From Chloroflexi bacterium RBG_16_60_22 (GTDB lineage Bacteria; Chloroflexota; Dehalococcoidia; Dehalococcoidales; RBG-16-60-22): a DNA stretch of 7,265 nucleotides. A model generated the notes under the pieces. That model saw only the letters and a program-made list of their open reading frames with translations, was not told where the DNA came from and searched no databases. How positions within the stretch are numbered: the first letter of the stretch is position 1; the number at the start of each line of letters is the position of its first letter. The stretch spans positions 1 to 7,265 of the forward strand of contig MGNX01000073.1 in assembly GCA_001796935.1 (NCBI GenBank), read 5' to 3'. This document shows, one piece after another, positions 5,574 through 7,265 of this stretch. A program made the position numbers and the translations under genes.

Positions 5574-6869
5574 CTATTCCAGCTTGCGCAGGCGGGGGGA
5601 GAGGGAGAGGATGAGCAGCGCCACCACGGTGAGGGCGATGGCCAGCCCGCCGATGGACCACTGTACCCCGGCCGCCTCCGCCAGCAGCCCCCCGAAGAAG
5701 GTGCCCAGGCTGCCCAGGCCGAAGCTCATCATGAAGAAGCTCATCACCCGCCCCCGGTACTGGGCGTCCACGTGGTACTGTATCAGGGTGTTACCGAGCG
5801 CCCGCTGCCCCGTATCCCCCAACCCCACCATGAACATCAGGAACAGGGAGAGGAACCACCAGCGGGAGAAGGCGAAGCCCAGCAGCGCGAAGCCCAGGAT
5901 AAGGCCGCCGATGAGCAACAGCCGGCCGCGTTTCCGGTTGGGCAGGGAGGCCAGCGTGCTGGAGCTCACCAGCGCCCCGATGCCGGAGACGCTCATCAGC
6001 AGTCCCAGCCCGGTGCCGCCCACCTTTAAAATATCCTCGGTGAACATGGGCATCAGCATCCGGTGGGGCATCCCGAAAACGGTGCAGACCAGGACAAAGA
6101 CCAGGACCAGCAGGATGGTCTTCTCACGGCGGACGTAGCGCACGCCATCCAGCACCTCATGGAGGGTGCCGCTCCCCTGGACGGGTGTTGTCTTGAAACG
6201 CGGCAGGAAAAAAACGCCGATGGCGGCCAGGGAGTAAAGGCCGGTGGTGATAAAGTAGATGACATTGAAGTCGAAAATATCAATGAGGAAACCCGCCGCC
6301 GCCGGGGCCAGTATCTGGAACATGTTCATCCCCAGCGTGTTCAGGGAAATAGCGTTCATCAGCCGCTCCGGGCCGACTATCTCCGGGATGATGGCCTGGC
6401 GCGAGGGCATCATCAGTCCCATGATTGACCCCTGGACCACCGCCGAAGCGATGAGTATCCACCACGAGCCGGGTACGTCTTTGCTGAGATAGCCCAGGGT
6501 CAGGGCCAGGGCGATGCCCAGGGCCAACACCGACGAGGCCGCCTGGCCGGCCAGCAGCACGAACTTCTTCTGAATACGGTCGGCCATGGCCCCGCCGAGG
6601 AGGGACAGAGTGATCATGGGTATGGCGTTGGCCAGGGACATTACCCCCAGAATGGCGCCGGACTCGGTGAGGCGGTAGATGAGGAGGGAGCGGGTGACCA
6701 TCTGCATGTTCGTGGAAATCCAGTGTCCCGCCATGATGCCGAAGTAGAGGCGGAAGACAGGGACTTTAAAGGAATCGAAGGTCCTCAGGCCACGTAACGA
6801 GAAGCCGCCGCTGCCGGCTTCTCCCGCCTCCACGCCCGCACCACGGTATTCGCCGAGTTTCTTGTTCAT
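5574..6869 (-). CDS. MFS efflux transporter, EntS/DHA3-like
   Basis: This 431-residue inner-membrane protein has about 12 hydrophobic segments, roughly at 41-60, 73-95, 103-127, 135-158, 177-196, 202-223, 251-275, 286-306, 315-333, 337-356, 376-397 and 402-424. The first half has motif A as GGAMADRIQKK (92-102), between segments 2 and 3. GPERLMNAISLNT (166-178) and YRGRVMSF (371-378) are typical of the MFS_3 group that includes enterobactin exporter EntS and macrolide-efflux DHA3 pumps. It is therefore probably a proton-driven exporter of a small molecule; the substrate is not readable. A hydrophilic N-terminal tail of about 35 residues precedes the first membrane segment. The ATG at 6869 directly follows an in-frame TAG, so no longer start is possible, and no good Shine-Dalgarno is seen. 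No siderophore or antibiotic genes adjoin it. Confidence 0.88.
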   Translation of the reverse strand: MNKKLGEYRGAGVEAGEAGSGGFSLRGLRTFDSFKVPVFRLYFGIMAGHWISTNMQMVTRSLLIYRLTESGAILGVMSLANAIPMITLSLLGGAMADRIQKKFVLLAGQAASSVLALGIALALTLGYLSKDVPGSWWILIASAVVQGSIMGLMMPSRQAIIPEIVGPERLMNAISLNTLGMNMFQILAPAAAGFLIDIFDFNVIYFITTGLYSLAAIGVFFLPRFKTTPVQGSGTLHEVLDGVRYVRREKTILLVLVFVLVCTVFGMPHRMLMPMFTEDILKVGGTGLGLLMSVSGIGALVSSSTLASLPNRKRGRLLLIGGLILGFALLGFAFSRWWFLSLFLMFMVGLGDTGQRALGNTLIQYHVDAQYRGRVMSFFMMSFGLGSLGTFFGGLLAEAAGVQWSIGGLAIALTVVALLILSLSPRLRKLE

Positions 6870-6958
6870 CTACTGTTTTTCAAAGCGTTCAGACAGCGGT
6901 TAAGCCGGGGAATGTGAGGGTACGGTCAGGGATGGGAGCTTCCGGAGGGCACAACCCC

Positions 6959-6987
6959 ATTCTACTCCGATATCCGCCGGACGGCAA
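6959..6987 (-). promoter_or_regulatory. Candidate promoter of the MFS gene
   Basis: On the minus strand TTGCCG (6987-6982, 4 of 6) is followed by exactly 17 nt and TAGAAT (6964-6959, 5 of 6, the same -10 as the M16 promoter). Transcription would start near 6952, leaving a leader of about 83 nt. The distance and weaker -35 lower confidence. Confidence 0.45.
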
Positions 6988-6997
6988 GAAAAAGAGG

Positions 6998-7032
6998 GTT
7001 TTTACGGCCTCACCCCGTTTTTACCTCACCCC
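6998..7032 (+). repeat. Short imperfect tandem repeat
   Basis: GTTTTTACGGCCTCACCCC (6998-7016) is followed directly by GTTTTTACCTCACCCC (7017-7032). The two are identical except for a 3-nt GGC present only in the first. The second unit forms the beginning of the composite repeat at 7020. Confidence 0.7.
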
Positions 7033-7104
7033 CTGACCCCCTCTCCTGACGAGGCGTGCCGCCGGAGAGGGGGAGAAATAAGAAAGAGGGGCTCCGCCCC
7101 TCTT
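7020..7104 (+). repeat. Composite two-hairpin repeat, right copy
   Basis: On the plus strand the element begins TTTACCTCACCCCC, followed by TGA and the arm CCCCCTCTCC (7037-7046). A 17-nt loop and the arm GGAGAGGGGG (7064-7073) complete the first hairpin. A 10-nt A-rich linker leads to a second hairpin, AAGAGGGGC (7084-7092) pairing with GCCCCTCTT (7096-7104) over a TCC loop. The order and the arms match the left copy at 153-261. The first-hairpin loop does not match, and the second-hairpin stem is one pair shorter. Confidence 0.75.
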
Positions 7105-7116
7105 AAACACCCCTCA

Positions 7117-7134
7117 ACTGTCATTCTGAGGAGC
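7117..7134 (+). repeat. Half copy of the TGTCATT palindromic repeat
   Basis: ACTGTCATTCTGAGGAGC differs at two bases from the left arm of the full palindrome (4131-4148). A degenerate continuation may reach GAGAATCC near 7160. No matching right arm is seen before the window ends, so this is a partial or decayed copy. Confidence 0.6.
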
Positions 7135-7190
7135 CGCCTGGGGCGGACGACGTGAGAATCCGGGGGTGGGGAGTAAAAATCCCCCTTAGT

Positions 7191-7209
7191 CCCCCTTTTT
7201 CAAAGGGGG
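7191..7209. repeat. G/C-rich hairpin
   Basis: CCCCCTTT (7191-7198) pairs perfectly with AAAGGGGG (7202-7209) over a 3-nt loop. It follows AAAAATCCCCCTTAGT (7176-7191), which resembles on the opposite strand the G-rich stretch at 57-70. It has no T-run in terminator position. Confidence 0.6.
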
Positions 7210-7229
7210 AAACAATACCCACCTTGACC

Positions 7230-7254
7230 CCCTTCCTTTTAGTAAAGGGAAGGG
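7230..7254. repeat. Imperfect hairpin near the window end
   Basis: CCCTT (7230-7234) pairs with AAGGG (7250-7254), and CCTTT (7235-7239) pairs with AAAGG (7244-7248). A single G bulge lies at 7249 and the loop is TAGT. It is part of the same class of short C-run/G-run intergenic sequence. Confidence 0.5.
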
Positions 7255-7265
7255 CCGGGGTTAGG

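Larger units (their letters stand above)
6870..7265. other. Gene-free, repeat-rich right flank
   Basis: No credible gene is visible to the right of the MFS start. The region contains a possible MFS leader (6870-6952) and a candidate promoter (6959-6987). After these come a short tandem repeat (6998-7032), the second composite two-hairpin repeat (7020-7104) and a half copy of the TGTCATT palindrome (7117-7134). Two further G/C-rich hairpins at 7191-7209 and 7230-7254 close the window. Confidence 0.7.

Noticed and set aside
153..7104. Composite transposon bounded by the two inverted repeats
   Set aside because: There is no transposase or integrase between them, the cargo is core housekeeping genes, and no target-site duplication was seen.
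7020..7265. CRISPR array
   Set aside because: The repeats are unlike one another, unevenly spaced and mostly self-complementary C-run/G-run hairpins. No regular repeat-spacer pattern or cas gene is present.

Overview
The window is GC-rich bacterial chromosome with ordinary housekeeping content. Six complete protein genes sit between two gene-free blocks packed with short G/C-rich inverted repeats. The holB-ricT pair is an arrangement familiar from Firmicutes and Chloroflexota. The dispersed TGTCATTGCGAGGAGCG-type palindromes and the CCCCCTCTCC/GGAGAGGGGG hairpins suggest a Dehalococcoidia-like member of the Chloroflexota. That placement is an inference from gene content and repeat style, not from a search; a Firmicute such as a clostridial or Desulfotomaculum relative is the main alternative.

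Layout from left to right. Positions 1-365 carry repeats and then a sigma-70-type promoter for a small HNH endonuclease-like gene (366-872, + strand). This gene is convergent with everything else, and its stop codon lies 6 bp from the stop of ricT. All other genes are on the minus strand, so they are read from right to left: an MFS exporter of the EntS/DHA3 type (5574-6869), a zinc peptidase of the M16 pitrilysin/YmxG type (4243-5505), then a tight three-gene unit of lysA (diaminopimelate decarboxylase, 2728-4044), holB (DNA polymerase III delta', 1681-2712) and ricT (PSP1-domain Fe-S protein, 879-1673). Positions 6870-7265 are again gene-free and repeat-rich.

Regulation can be read fairly well. 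Candidate promoters with exact 17-nt spacers precede HNH, lysA, the M16 peptidase and, less certainly, the MFS gene. lysA, holB and ricT are separated by only 15 and 7 nt and have one visible promoter, so they are probably cotranscribed. No convincing intrinsic terminator with a T-run was found.

Functionally, LysA makes L-lysine from meso-diaminopimelate, HolB is part of the replicative clamp loader, and RicT in Bacillus is part of the complex that modulates RNase Y mRNA processing. The peptidase and exporter look like independent transcription units. I did not find a novel defence, mobile or biosynthetic system. The most notable non-coding signal is a composite two-hairpin repeat present once on each side of the gene block, in opposite orientations, with conserved stems and unrelated loops.
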